A DNA stretch of 64,000 nucleotides from COE1 sp949066965 (GTDB taxonomy: Bacteria; Bacillota; Clostridia; Lachnospirales; Lachnospiraceae), in the NCBI GenBank assembly GCA_949066965.1, contig CARTDA010000001.1:62001-126000 (forward strand), given 5' to 3'. Positions within the stretch are counted from its first letter, which is position 1. The number at the start of each line of letters is the position of its first letter. A model generated the notes under the pieces. The model did no database searches and was not told the DNA's origin. It saw only the letters and a program-made list of their open reading frames with translations. Below, one piece after another: positions 8,186 to 16,878 of the stretch. The translations under genes were made by a program, and so were the position numbers.

Positions 8186-9043
8186 CTATTCCTGCGGCAG
8201 GGAATGATGCTCATACCGCCACTGCCGGGGCGAGACACCATAGACGTTCTTAAAGGCGCGCGAAAAGTGCAGCTGGTTGGGGTAACCGACGGCATTGCTG
8301 ATGTCGGCTATTGACAGGTTTGTCAGCTTCAGAAGCTCCGCCGCCTTTGTCATGCGGTAGGAAATCAGAAATTCCTGCGGCGACTTTCCCATGTTTTCAT
8401 GAAAGATTTTTCCGAAATAGCTCCGGTTTAAGCCACAGGATGCCGCGATATCCTCAACGGAAATGGCATTCTGAAAATTCTGCTCGATAAAGGTGACAGC
8501 CTCGCGGATATAGAAATCGCGCAGCCCGTTTCCGCTGTTAAGCTTCGTCAGGCTGCACGAGCGCACGAGGCTGTCAATAAACAGATAGAGATGACCAATC
8601 AGGTGAAAGGGAGATTCCTCCCGATGGTTGACAATATAGAGCATCTCGGATTTCATCAAATCCGCCAAATCCTTATAGCGCGCCTTGTAAACTGGCTGAT
8701 CCACACTCAGCCCGGTCAGCTCGATGGTCTCCTTTGCGCGCAGTCCGTCAAACTCAATCCACACGTATTCCCACGGAATCTCATGGTCAGCAATATACAT
8801 GTTAATCTGGTTTGGAAAGCACATAAACCCCTGTCCGCTCTTGACAGAATATGGGATGGATTCACCCTTTGCATTGTTGCCATACAAAATGCCGGTGCCG
8901 GAAATACAGTAGTGAAACAGATAGTGGTTTCGCGCTGCGGGGCCAAATGAGTGTGATGGGTCGCATTTCTCCCAGCCAAACTGGTACAGTCCTAAATCAA
9001 TAAAATTCTCACTTGGAAATACAGAAAAAATCACTTCACTCAT
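8186..9043 (-). CDS. AraC-family transcriptional regulator of the alpha-galactoside locus
   Basis: A 285-residue protein with an N-terminal cupin-like sugar-sensing domain (HYLFHYCISGTGILYG, around residues 40-60) and a C-terminal double helix-turn-helix. Recognisable parts are VEDIAASCGLNRSYFGKIF, then SIADISNAVGYPNQLHFSRA and FKNVYGVSPRQWR, the usual AraC end. The start at 9043 follows AGAAAGGA; the longer frame to 9115 runs into a palindromic repeat. It is divergent from the binding protein, permease and GH36 genes, the arrangement of MsmR/RafR-type activators, so it probably activates alpha-galactoside uptake. Direct GCATTAAGG repeats at 9312 and 9354 are candidate binding sites. It converges with the helicase gene; no clear terminator lies in the 31-bp gap. 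Confidence 0.88.
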   Translation of the reverse strand: MSEVIFSVFPSENFIDLGLYQFGWEKCDPSHSFGPAARNHYLFHYCISGTGILYGNNAKGESIPYSVKSGQGFMCFPNQINMYIADHEIPWEYVWIEFDGLRAKETIELTGLSVDQPVYKARYKDLADLMKSEMLYIVNHREESPFHLIGHLYLFIDSLVRSCSLTKLNSGNGLRDFYIREAVTFIEQNFQNAISVEDIAASCGLNRSYFGKIFHENMGKSPQEFLISYRMTKAAELLKLTNLSIADISNAVGYPNQLHFSRAFKNVYGVSPRQWRYEHHSLPQE

Positions 9044-9067
9044 AATGAAAATTCCTTTCTCATAATT

Positions 9068-9192
9068 TATAGTAAACGACAAAAGTGCATGTCGTTTACT
9101 ATAATTGATGCACACGACCGCATAAGGAAATTAGTCGCTTTGCGACATGCGGTCGGCGCAAGTAAACGCAAATAATATTTGCGTTTACTATA
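9068..9192. repeat. Three-hairpin palindromic element, copy A
   Basis: About 125 bp bounded by TATAGTAAACG and CGTTTACTATA. Hairpin 1 has perfect 13-nt arms (9068-9080/9091-9103). The core hairpin has stem CGACCGCAT/ATGCGGTCG (9115-9123/9147-9155) topped by GTCGC-TTT-GCGAC. Hairpin 3 has 14-nt arms (9161-9174/9176-9189). The core motifs GATGC, ACCGCATAAGGAAAT, CGCTTTGCG and TGCGGT-GGCGC recur in the same order at 36789-36915, while the flanking hairpins there have unrelated sequence. It lies in the 5' region of the AraC gene. Confidence 0.72.
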
Positions 9193-9311
9193 ATATATGG
9201 CAATGTGTTCAACTCATTTTTCACGAAACAAGGATTGATATACAGAATATACAATCTTAAATTAGTATATACCAAAATGCTAGATGACTTCAAGATAAAT
9301 TTGATTAAGCG

Positions 9312-9378
9312 GCATTAAGGTATAAAATAAGCAAAATGATGCAATTTACGATAGCATTAAGGCATGTTAAACTATATT
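9312..9378 (+). promoter_or_regulatory. Candidate AraC activator sites and -10 box for the alpha-galactoside operon
   Basis: The 9-mer GCATTAAGG occurs at 9312-9320 and 9354-9362 in direct orientation, 42 bp apart (four helical turns). The second copy lies where a -35 box would be for the -10-like TATATT at 9373-9378; no good -35 is present, as is usual for an AraC-activated promoter. The transcript would start near 9385, just before the GGAGG of the binding-protein gene. Assignment is inference from layout. The remainder of 9193-9311 is AT-rich and holds nothing else I can identify. Confidence 0.5.
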
Positions 9379-9405
9379 TATCAAGAAAAAGGAGGATAAA
9401 ACAGA

Positions 9406-10686
9406 ATGAAAGGAAAAGCAGTAAGGCACTTAGGAATAGCATTATGCTGTATCGCGGCAGCGGCGGGCGTTCAGGGCTGTGCAGCTTCGAACGACAGCGG
9501 CAAGACAAAAATTGAGATTGTCCAGTACAAGCCGGAAGCGGCAAGCTACTTCGCGATGGTGGAAGAAAAATTCAACGCGCAGCATGATGACATCCAGTTG
9601 AAAATCAGTTCTCCCAATGACGCGATGACCATTTTGAAAACACGGTTTATCCGCGAGGACTATCCCGACATCATAGGAATCGGAGGGGATATCAACTACT
9701 CCTATTTCGTGGATGCGGAAATATTGGCGGACGTTTCGGACTATGCGGGCATGCAGGACATCAAGCAGGCATACCGCGATATTGACGAGGCGTTGGAGCT
9801 GGTTCCGACAGATGGTACATATGCGGTTCCCTATGTGGCAAACGCGGCGGGCGTGCTGTACAACAGGACAATGTTTGAGGAGCACGGCTGGCAGATTCCG
9901 CAGACCTGGGCGGAAATGGAGGCGCTTTGCACACAGATTCAGTCGGAGGGAATCCTGCCGTTTTACTTTGGGTTCAAGGATACGTGGACGTGTCTTGCAC
10001 CGTGGAATGCGATGGCAGTCAGCCTTGCGCCTGCCGATGTGACAAAGCAGGTAAACAGGGGGGAGACGAACTTTGCAAAAGAGTACCGCGAGGTGTCGGA
10101 GAAATATCTTGAACTTTTGCAGTACAGTGTGGAAGACCCGTTTGCGTACAGCTACAATGACGCCTGCACGGCATTTGCCCGCGGTGAGGCGGCGATGTAT
10201 CCCATCGGAAGCTACGCGATTCCACAGATTTTGTCGGTCAATCCTGATTTGAATATTGACTCGTTCGTGATGCCTGCAAATGACGATGCGGCAAAAAATA
10301 CGCTCAACTCCGGCATTGACCTTCAGTTCTGCGTGATGGCGGACTGCAAGAACAAGGAGGCTGCATACAAGGTTCTGGACTTCCTGCTTGCGGAGGAAAA
10401 TCTCCAGCAGTACATCGACGCGCAGATTGCGATTCCCTGCAAGGAGGGCAATTTCACGCTGTCTCCCATGCTGGACGGCATGAACCAGCACATTGCAGAG
10501 GGCAGGATGACGGACTACCAGGATCACTACTATCCGTCGGAGATGGCAGTCGATGCACAGATTCAGACGTTCCTGATTCAGAAGGATGTGGACGCATTTT
10601 TACAGAAATTTGACACGGACTGGCTGCGCTACAACAGGGACATCATCCGTCTGGTACAGGAATACGAAAAAACGCATGGAAATTAA
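9406..10686 (+). CDS. Sugar ABC transporter substrate-binding lipoprotein (family 1), probably alpha-galactoside specific
   Basis: A 426-residue extracellular solute-binding protein. It starts with a lipoprotein signal peptide (basic MKGKAVRH, hydrophobic stretch, lipobox VQGC with Cys25) and so is anchored on the outer face of the membrane. Typical family features follow: the strand KIEIVQYKPEAASYFAMVEE, then YPDIIGIGGDINYSYFVDA, the hinge segment YAVPYVANAAGVLYNRTMFE and FARGEAAMYPIGSYAIPQI. An AAAGGAGG ribosome site precedes the ATG. It is the first gene of an operon with two permeases and GH36; the ATPase is absent, as is common when a shared MsmX-type ATPase serves several importers. Substrate is inferred from the adjacent alpha-galactosidase (raffinose, melibiose or similar). 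Confidence 0.9.
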   Translation: MKGKAVRHLGIALCCIAAAAGVQGCAASNDSGKTKIEIVQYKPEAASYFAMVEEKFNAQHDDIQLKISSPNDAMTILKTRFIREDYPDIIGIGGDINYSYFVDAEILADVSDYAGMQDIKQAYRDIDEALELVPTDGTYAVPYVANAAGVLYNRTMFEEHGWQIPQTWAEMEALCTQIQSEGILPFYFGFKDTWTCLAPWNAMAVSLAPADVTKQVNRGETNFAKEYREVSEKYLELLQYSVEDPFAYSYNDACTAFARGEAAMYPIGSYAIPQILSVNPDLNIDSFVMPANDDAAKNTLNSGIDLQFCVMADCKNKEAAYKVLDFLLAEENLQQYIDAQIAIPCKEGNFTLSPMLDGMNQHIAEGRMTDYQDHYYPSEMAVDAQIQTFLIQKDVDAFLQKFDTDWLRYNRDIIRLVQEYEKTHGN

Positions 10687-10704
10687 GAGAAGGGGTGTGG
10701 GACT

Positions 10705-11570
10705 ATGAAAAATGAGAGAAAAAGGACATTTTTACTGATTACGATTCCAATTTTGGCATTGTTTGTCTGCTTCAACACGATACCGCTGATTCGCGGTGTC
10801 ATCTACAGCTTTACGAATTTTAAGGGCTTTGGTTCCTATGACTGGGTAGGTTTGCACAACTATGCGGATTTGTTTACAGACGCGCGCGTCGGAAAATCGT
10901 ACCTGTTTACATTTAAGCTTGCCATCGTGACGACGGTTGTGGTGAATGTAATCAGCCTGATTCTGGCGCTGGCGCTCAACGGCAGGATACGCGCAAAGAG
11001 CTTTTTCAGGGGCGCATACTTTCTGCCAAACATTCTCGGCGCACTGGTTGTAGGTTACATTTTCAATTACTTTTTTACCTATATCCTGCCGGCACTGGGC
11101 TCCATGATTGGCTCTGACGGCCTGAGCAAAAGTATTTTGTCGAATCCGGATTCAGCATGGATTGGCATTGTGGTTGTCTGTGCATGGCAGGCGATTGCGA
11201 TGAACACGATTATCTACATCTCAGGCCTGCAGACCGTGCCGGAGGATGTGTATGAGGCAGGCGGGCTGGATGGCGCGACTGGCTGGAAACAGTTCCGTTA
11301 TTTGACTTTCCCATTGATTATTCCGTTCTTTTCCATTAATATGGTATTGTGTGTGAAGAACTTCCTGATGGTGTTTGACCAGATTATGGCATTGACCAAG
11401 GGCGGTCCTGCACAGAGTACTGAGTCAATTTCTTACCTGATTTACAACAACGGTATGTCAGGCGGCAGTTTGGTTTCCAGAGTGCCAATGCAGTAATATT
11501 CTTTTTGGTAATCGTGACGGTTTCTGTTGCACAGATGAAATTTACTGGTAAGAAGGAGGAGCAGTTATAA
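10705..11570 (+). pseudogene. Sugar ABC transporter permease 1 (MalF/MsmF type), frameshifted near its 3' end
   Basis: The frame from the ATG at 10705 encodes the N-terminal 260 residues of a binding-protein-dependent permease, with the EAA loop YEAGGLDGATGWKQFRYLTFP and several membrane helices, and stops early at 11496 after SRVPMQ. A frame offset by one missing base continues from about 11469 as FGFQSANAVIFFLVIVTVSV and ends KKEEQL at 11570, exactly the C-terminal helix expected of this family and overlapping the next start codon in a TAATG junction. One base is therefore missing around 11461-11469 (GGCGGCAG). Either the last membrane helix is lost, or this is a sequencing error; if the base is restored, the protein is about 288 residues. 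Confidence 0.85.
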
Positions 11571-12415
11571 TGAAGGAAGATATGATAAAAAAGAAAACAA
11601 ACTGGACAGCGATGGTTGTGCTTATTTTAGGTCTTTCTGCAATTGCGTTCCCACTGTACATGACAATTATTATCGCATTTAAGCAGCCTGCGGAGATGAC
11701 AAACAGTGTCAGCGGTATTTTGTCCCTTCCCAGGACATGGAGTCTTGATAATTTCAAAGAGGCAATGCGCGTGACCGACTTCTGGAACTCGCTGAAAAAC
11801 AGTGTGGTGATTACACTGCTGACGGTGGTGCTGTCCATAGCGATTCACTCCATAATGGGTTATGCACTCGGCAGAAACAAGAGCCACAGCAAGTTTTACG
11901 GCTTTGTCTATCTGTTTATCGTGAGTGGTATGTTTGTTCCGTTCGCAATCCTGATGATGCCGCTGGCAAAGCAGACGGCGGAGATGGGGCTGGCAAACTG
12001 GTTCGGTGTGATTATCCTGTATGTCGTGTTTTACATGCCGATGAATATTCTGCTGTATTCCGGTTATCTTGTCAATATCCCGATGGCGCTCGAGGAAGCG
12101 GCGAAGGTGGACGGGGCATCTACCTGGAGGACATACTGGAAAATCATTTTCCCGATAATGCGCCCCATGCATGCGACCGTTGCGGTTCTGACAGCACTAT
12201 CAGTTTGGAATGACGTGATGACACCGCTGGTTATCATGGCAGGTTCCGACCAGAACACGCTGCCGCTGGCACAGCTAAATTTCCAGACACAGTTCGGCAC
12301 GAACTACAATCTGGCATTTGCTTCCTACCTGCTGTCACTGATTCCGATACTGATTTTCTATGTTGTCTGCCAGAAGCAGATATTGAATGGTGTTGTAAAC
12401 GGTGCGGTAAAATAA
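11570..12415 (+). CDS. Sugar ABC transporter permease 2 (MalG/MsmG type)
   Basis: A 281-residue integral membrane protein with about six helices. The first is AMVVLILGLSAIAFPLYMTI; the EAA loop is LEEAAKVDGASTWRTYWKII, followed by FPIMRPMHATVAVLTALSVW, the MalG-type signature. It pairs with permease 1 to form the membrane channel of the importer and contacts the ATPase through the EAA loop. The ATG overlaps the reconstructed permease-1 stop by one base (TAATG), with GGAGGAG upstream, which argues for translational coupling and that permease 1 was intact until recently. It is followed 42 bp later by the alpha-galactosidase. Confidence 0.92.
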   Translation: MKEDMIKKKTNWTAMVVLILGLSAIAFPLYMTIIIAFKQPAEMTNSVSGILSLPRTWSLDNFKEAMRVTDFWNSLKNSVVITLLTVVLSIAIHSIMGYALGRNKSHSKFYGFVYLFIVSGMFVPFAILMMPLAKQTAEMGLANWFGVIILYVVFYMPMNILLYSGYLVNIPMALEEAAKVDGASTWRTYWKIIFPIMRPMHATVAVLTALSVWNDVMTPLVIMAGSDQNTLPLAQLNFQTQFGTNYNLAFASYLLSLIPILIFYVVCQKQILNGVVNGAVK

Positions 12416-12457
12416 AATGGAATAATCTTTCTTTGGATGTAATAGGAGAAAACGCGT

Positions 12458-14638
12458 ATGGCTATTGAATTTCAACAGGATGAGCAATTATTTACTTTAA
12501 ATACTAGACACACGACCTATCAGATGAAGGTTGACCGGCTGGGTTTCCTGCTGCATCTGTATTATGGGGAGCGGATTTTGGGGAGTATGGATTATCTGCT
12601 GACCTATTATGACAGAGGCTTTTCAGGAAACCCGGCGGATGCCGGAAATGACCGGACATATTCGATGGATGTCCTGCCGCAGGAGTACCCGCATCTTGGG
12701 ACAGGGGATTACCGGAATACGGCGCTTGTGATTCGCAATGCGGACGGTTCCGAGTACTGTGACCTGCGCTATGCCAGCCATAAGATTTATAAGGGGAAAT
12801 ATGCACTGAAAGGACTTCCTGCCGTGCATGCGGGGGACAATGAGGCAGAAACGCTGGAAATCCTGCTGAAGGATTCCGTCAGCGGGCTTCAGGTGCGCCT
12901 GTTGTACGGGGTGCTTGCCGAGGATGACATCATCACGCGGAGCGCAGAAATCTGCAATCTTGGCGAGGATGCAGTCTGTGTCGAAAAGGCCTCGTCGGCA
13001 TGTCTGGACTTCATGGGCGAGGAGTATGATTTCATCAGCTTCTGCGGGCGCCATGCGATGGAACGGAATTTCCAGCGTACAAGGATTGCGCACGGCTGCC
13101 AGTCAATTGGAAGCCGCAGGGGAACCTCCAGCCACCAGTACAATCCGGCAGTAATCATTGCACAGAAGGATGCGACAGAGGATATGGGAAGCTGCTATGG
13201 CATGCTTTTTGTCTACAGCGGGAACTTTCTGTGCGAGGCAGAGCGCGACCAGTACGGACATACCCGCGTGCTGATGGGGCTGCATGGCGATTTATTCCAC
13301 TATCCGCTGGAAAAGGGAGAGACACTGACAATACCAGAAACGATACTTTGCTATTCCGCAGAGGGCTTTGCGGAACTGTCGAAACGATACCACCGCTGCA
13401 TCAGGGAACATGTCTGCCGCGGAACGTACAGCCGGCAGTCCAGGCCTGTGTTGATTAATAGCTGGGAGGCAGCGTATTTTGATTTTGACGGGGAGACGAT
13501 TTACAGGCTGGCAGAGCAGGCGGCAGCGCTTGGCATTGACATGGTGGTGATGGATGACGGCTGGTTTGGTAAGCGCGATGACGACAATAGCGGGCTGGGG
13601 GACTGGCAGGTCAACGAAAAGAAGCTGGGGTGCTCGCTGGGAGAACTGGTTCGGCGTATTAATGACATTGGTGTCATGTTTGGCATCTGGATAGAGCCTG
13701 AGATGGTATCGGAGGACAGCGATGTTTACCGCAGCCATCCAGACTGGGCAATCCAGGTTCCGTCAAGAAAGCCTGTCCGCGCGCGCAACCAGTTAGTGCT
13801 TGACTTTTCCAGAAAGGATGTGCGGGACTATATTTTTGACCAGATCTGCGCGGTGCTTGACCAGGGAAATATTGCGTATGTAAAGTGGGACATGAACCGC
13901 AGCCTTACGGATATCTATTCGATGGAGCATGCGCAGGGAAAGGTGACATATGACTATGTGTGCGGTGTGTATGAATTTCTTGAAAGGCTGATGGAGCGTT
14001 ATCCCAATATGCTGATTGAAGGCTGCAGCGGCGGCGGCGGCAGATTTGACGCGGGCATGCTGTATTACACACCACAAATCTGGTGCAGCGACAACACGGA
14101 TGCCGTTGACCGCCTGCGCATCCAGTATGGGACATCGTTTTTTTATCCGGCCAGTGTGGTCGGCTCCCATGTGTCGGCGGTGCCAAACCACCAGACAGGC
14201 CGAACCACCAGCCTGCACACGCGGGGGGTGGTAGCCATGGCGGGAGCGTTTGGATATGAATTGAATCCGGAACTGCTTTCCAGTGAGGAGAGGGATGAAA
14301 TTCAGCAGCAAATTGCCTGCTATAAGAAGTATGAGGAACTGGTTCGCAGAGGCGATTATTACCGTCTGTCCAATCCGTTTACGGATGCGTGCGTCGCGTG
14401 GGCGTTTGTGTCGGAGGACAGGGAGCAGGTGCTGCTTAGTGCCGTTATGCAGGAAATACATGGGAACATGACCGTGAACTACATTCGCCTGAAAGGGATT
14501 GACCCCAATGCAGTCTACAGGGACGCGGAGACGGGGGCGTGCTATTACGGCTCGGCGCTGATGGCGGCAGGTATTCCGATGCCGGTTGAACTGGGAGCAT
14601 ATCGGGCGTATCAGATATACATGGAAATAGTCGGGTAG
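12458..14638 (+). CDS. GH36 alpha-galactosidase
   Basis: A 726-residue, leaderless cytoplasmic enzyme, the usual length for Firmicutes GH36 (AgaA/RafA type). The beta-supersandwich N-domain runs to about residue 330, then a (beta/alpha)8 barrel with VVMDDGWFGKRDDDNSGLGDW near 365, the nucleophile in YVKWDMNR (Asp478), GCSGGGGRFDAGM, and the acid/base region WCSDNTDA (Asp545 and Asp548). Position 478 for the nucleophile is the same as in Geobacillus AgaA, where 548 is the acid/base. It hydrolyses terminal alpha-1,6-galactose from imported raffinose-family sugars or melibiose. TAGGAG precedes the ATG; a strong terminator at 14631-14663 ends the operon. Confidence 0.95.
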   Translation: MAIEFQQDEQLFTLNTRHTTYQMKVDRLGFLLHLYYGERILGSMDYLLTYYDRGFSGNPADAGNDRTYSMDVLPQEYPHLGTGDYRNTALVIRNADGSEYCDLRYASHKIYKGKYALKGLPAVHAGDNEAETLEILLKDSVSGLQVRLLYGVLAEDDIITRSAEICNLGEDAVCVEKASSACLDFMGEEYDFISFCGRHAMERNFQRTRIAHGCQSIGSRRGTSSHQYNPAVIIAQKDATEDMGSCYGMLFVYSGNFLCEAERDQYGHTRVLMGLHGDLFHYPLEKGETLTIPETILCYSAEGFAELSKRYHRCIREHVCRGTYSRQSRPVLINSWEAAYFDFDGETIYRLAEQAAALGIDMVVMDDGWFGKRDDDNSGLGDWQVNEKKLGCSLGELVRRINDIGVMFGIWIEPEMVSEDSDVYRSHPDWAIQVPSRKPVRARNQLVLDFSRKDVRDYIFDQICAVLDQGNIAYVKWDMNRSLTDIYSMEHAQGKVTYDYVCGVYEFLERLMERYPNMLIEGCSGGGGRFDAGMLYYTPQIWCSDNTDAVDRLRIQYGTSFFYPASVVGSHVSAVPNHQTGRTTSLHTRGVVAMAGAFGYELNPELLSSEERDEIQQQIACYKKYEELVRRGDYYRLSNPFTDACVAWAFVSEDREQVLLSAVMQEIHGNMTVNYIRLKGIDPNAVYRDAETGACYYGSALMAAGIPMPVELGAYRAYQIYMEIVG

Positions 14639-14663
14639 GGGGAAGCCCCTGCCCGGCTTTTTT
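14631..14663 (+). terminator. Rho-independent terminator of the alpha-galactoside operon
   Basis: Stem CGGGTAGGGG/CCCCTGCCCG (14632-14641/14646-14655, one G-U pair) with loop GAAG-like, followed by GCTTTTTT. It overlaps the TAG stop of the GH36 gene. Confidence 0.9.
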
Positions 14664-14687
14664 GACATGGGTGTAAAGGTTTTGGAC

Positions 14688-14716
14688 TTGACCAGAGTGC
14701 CAGAAACATATATCAT
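14688..14716 (+). promoter_or_regulatory. Sigma-A promoter of chemoreceptor 1
   Basis: -35 TTGACC (14688-14693), 17-nt spacer, -10 TATCAT (14711-14716). It looks like a housekeeping promoter, not the sigma-28 type often used for chemotaxis genes. Confidence 0.7.
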
Positions 14717-14772
14717 AATAAGGGAGATGGTTTTTGAAATTATCTTATCATTCAAACAGGGGGAATCATGAG

Positions 14773-16749
14773 ATGAAAAGCATTCGAACCAAAATTACAC
14801 TATGCCTCATTCTGACTGTTCTGGCTGCGCAGGCTGTATCAGGGATTGCCAGTATCATTCCGAATTACAACAGCACAATGTCTACCGTGGAACAGATGAT
14901 GTGCGAGACCGCGGTACTGGCAGCAGACCGTGTGGAGCAGGAATTGCTGGCATACAAAAACGCTGTCATGGACGCAGGATGTGTTGCGCAATTATCTGAC
15001 CCGTCGGTGCCGCTTGATGAGAAGCAGACAATTATCGACGAGCGTGTTTCCATGCATGACTTTCAGCGGGGAAACGTTATCGGGAAGGATGGCATCAGCA
15101 TCTTTGACGGGAAGGATTATTCTGACCGTGAATACGTACAGCAGGCCATGCAGGGCAATATATTTGTATCAGAACCGCTGGTCAGCAAGATTACCGGGGA
15201 GCTGTCCATCATGGTTGCGGCGCCTCTTTATACGGACGGGGTCTATGGTTCGTCGATTGCGGGTGTTGTCTATTTCGTTCCGCATGAGACATTTTTAAAT
15301 GACATTGTATCAGCCATTCAGGTTGGCGAAAACAGCAGGGCGTATATGATTAACAAATCCGGTGACACGATTGCCGACATCACTCTCGATACAATCACCG
15401 TCCAGAATATAGAGGCAGAGGCAAAGAGCAATCCGGCGCTTGGGGAGCTTGCGGCAATCCATGCAAATATGCGTCAGGGCGGAAACGGATTCGGGAGTTA
15501 CATAGACGGGGATGACAAAATGTTTGCAGCCTATGCGCCTGTAAACGACACGGACGGATGGAGTATTGCAGTCACTGCGCCGCAGTTGAATTATCTGGCG
15601 TCCACGCGTGATGCCATGGTGATTAGCATTGCGGTGAGTATCCTGGCTGTAGTGTCGTCCATTATTGTTGCGCTGGTGGTGGCTGTCCACATCAGCAGGC
15701 CGATGAAAATCTGCGCAGATCGGATGAAGCTGCTTGTGAAGGGAGACTTGGAGACACCGATGCCGTGTATTAAGACCAGGGATGAGACAGGAATGCTTGC
15801 CAGCTCGACGGCTTCCTTGGTCGAGGGGCTGCGCACAGTCATTCAGGATATCGGCTATATGCTGACAGAGATGGCAAACCAGAATCTCGATGTCCATACC
15901 AGACATGAGGAGGTGTATGTCGGAAGCTTCCGGAATATCCTTGTTTCCATGCGCCATATGAAGGATGAACTGAGCGACGCCATGCAGCAGGTGAATTACT
16001 CTGCACAGCAGGTGGCTGCCGCCAGCAGTCAGCTGTCTTCCAGCGCCCAGACGCTCAGCCATGGGACGACAGAGCAGGCAAGCTCTGTGCAGGAGCTTGC
16101 GGCACGCCTCAGCGAGATCAACGAACAGGCAAAAAACACGGCAAATGGGGCAATGGATGTCCGTGACAAGACCCACCAGACCGGAAAAGAAGTCGCTTTG
16201 TGCAATGAGAAGATGCAGGATTTGGTGGAGGCAATGAATAAGATCCAGGACAGCTCTGACCAGATTGAAAAAATCCTGAAAACGATAGATGACATTGCAT
16301 TCCAGACAAATATACTGGCCTTGAATGCGTCCGTGGAAGCGGCGCGGGCAGGAAGCGCCGGAAAAGGATTTGCCGTTGTGGCGGAGGAGGTGCGCAGCCT
16401 GGCAGGCAAATCTGCGGAGGCTGCCCAAAATACTTCGATACTTATAGGCAACTCTACGGATGCAGTCCATACGGGCACGAGGATTGCCAACAATACAGCG
16501 GGGGTTTTGCAGGAGGTTGTGCGCAGCATTCAGTCCATGGTGGATTCGATTGACGGAATTGCATCGGTTTCCAATGAACAGTCCAATGCAGTCGGGCAGG
16601 TCTCTGAGGGCATCAACCAGATTGCAGACGTTGTGCAGAGCAACAGCGCAACCGCAGAGGAAAGCGCGGCAGCAAGTGAACAGCTGTCTGCCGAGGCATC
16701 CAGCCTAAGGCAGCTGGTAAATCAGTTTACGCTTGCTTCAGGCAGATAG
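14773..16749 (+). CDS. Methyl-accepting chemotaxis protein with extracellular dCache-like sensor
   Basis: A 658-residue chemoreceptor. Start MKSIRTKITLCLILTVLAAQ gives the first membrane helix. An extracellular ligand-binding region of about 250 residues follows, with the Cache pattern YSDREYVQQAMQGNIFVSEP and AAPLYTDGVYGSSIAGVVYF. A second helix (AMVISIAVSILAVVSSIIVA, near 285-310), a HAMP domain and a long cytoplasmic coiled coil follow. The signalling tip is FQTNILALNASVEAARAG, then GKGFAVVAEEVRSLAGKSAE. The ATG at 14773 has GGGGGA upstream; a TTG at 14734 with GGGAGA is an alternative start adding 13 residues. The ligand is unknown; placement beside sugar genes suggests but does not prove a sugar. 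Confidence 0.93.
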   Translation: MKSIRTKITLCLILTVLAAQAVSGIASIIPNYNSTMSTVEQMMCETAVLAADRVEQELLAYKNAVMDAGCVAQLSDPSVPLDEKQTIIDERVSMHDFQRGNVIGKDGISIFDGKDYSDREYVQQAMQGNIFVSEPLVSKITGELSIMVAAPLYTDGVYGSSIAGVVYFVPHETFLNDIVSAIQVGENSRAYMINKSGDTIADITLDTITVQNIEAEAKSNPALGELAAIHANMRQGGNGFGSYIDGDDKMFAAYAPVNDTDGWSIAVTAPQLNYLASTRDAMVISIAVSILAVVSSIIVALVVAVHISRPMKICADRMKLLVKGDLETPMPCIKTRDETGMLASSTASLVEGLRTVIQDIGYMLTEMANQNLDVHTRHEEVYVGSFRNILVSMRHMKDELSDAMQQVNYSAQQVAAASSQLSSSAQTLSHGTTEQASSVQELAARLSEINEQAKNTANGAMDVRDKTHQTGKEVALCNEKMQDLVEAMNKIQDSSDQIEKILKTIDDIAFQTNILALNASVEAARAGSAGKGFAVVAEEVRSLAGKSAEAAQNTSILIGNSTDAVHTGTRIANNTAGVLQEVVRSIQSMVDSIDGIASVSNEQSNAVGQVSEGINQIADVVQSNSATAEESAAASEQLSAEASSLRQLVNQFTLASGR

Positions 16750-16878
16750 GCGTAGTAGAAAGGTAATGTGCTTCAGTCCGCTGGTCTATGCATTCATAGA
16801 TGGTGTGGAAAAGGTTTCATGGAATCCTGCGCGGGAAAACGAAGCGGCTTCAGGAGCCGGCTGAAAGGAAGGATGTAT

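Noticed and set aside
9442..10527. 361-codon minus-strand ORF opposite the sugar-binding protein gene
   Set aside because: Antisense shadow of a clear lipoprotein gene; basic, Cys/His/Arg-rich, no domain and no promoter or ribosome site.
13793..14755. 320-codon minus-strand ORF opposite the GH36 gene
   Set aside because: It lies wholly opposite a well-supported enzyme gene, has no ribosome site, and its product is rich in Arg, His and Pro with no known motif, typical of an antisense shadow in GC-rich coding DNA.
14641..14772. Cyclic di-GMP or other riboswitch before chemoreceptor 1
   Set aside because: The predicted leader is too short (about 50 nt after the promoter) and no aptamer motif is visible.
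15310..16470. 386-codon minus-strand ORF opposite chemoreceptor 1
   Set aside because: Antisense shadow; the signalling tip on the plus strand is unmistakable.
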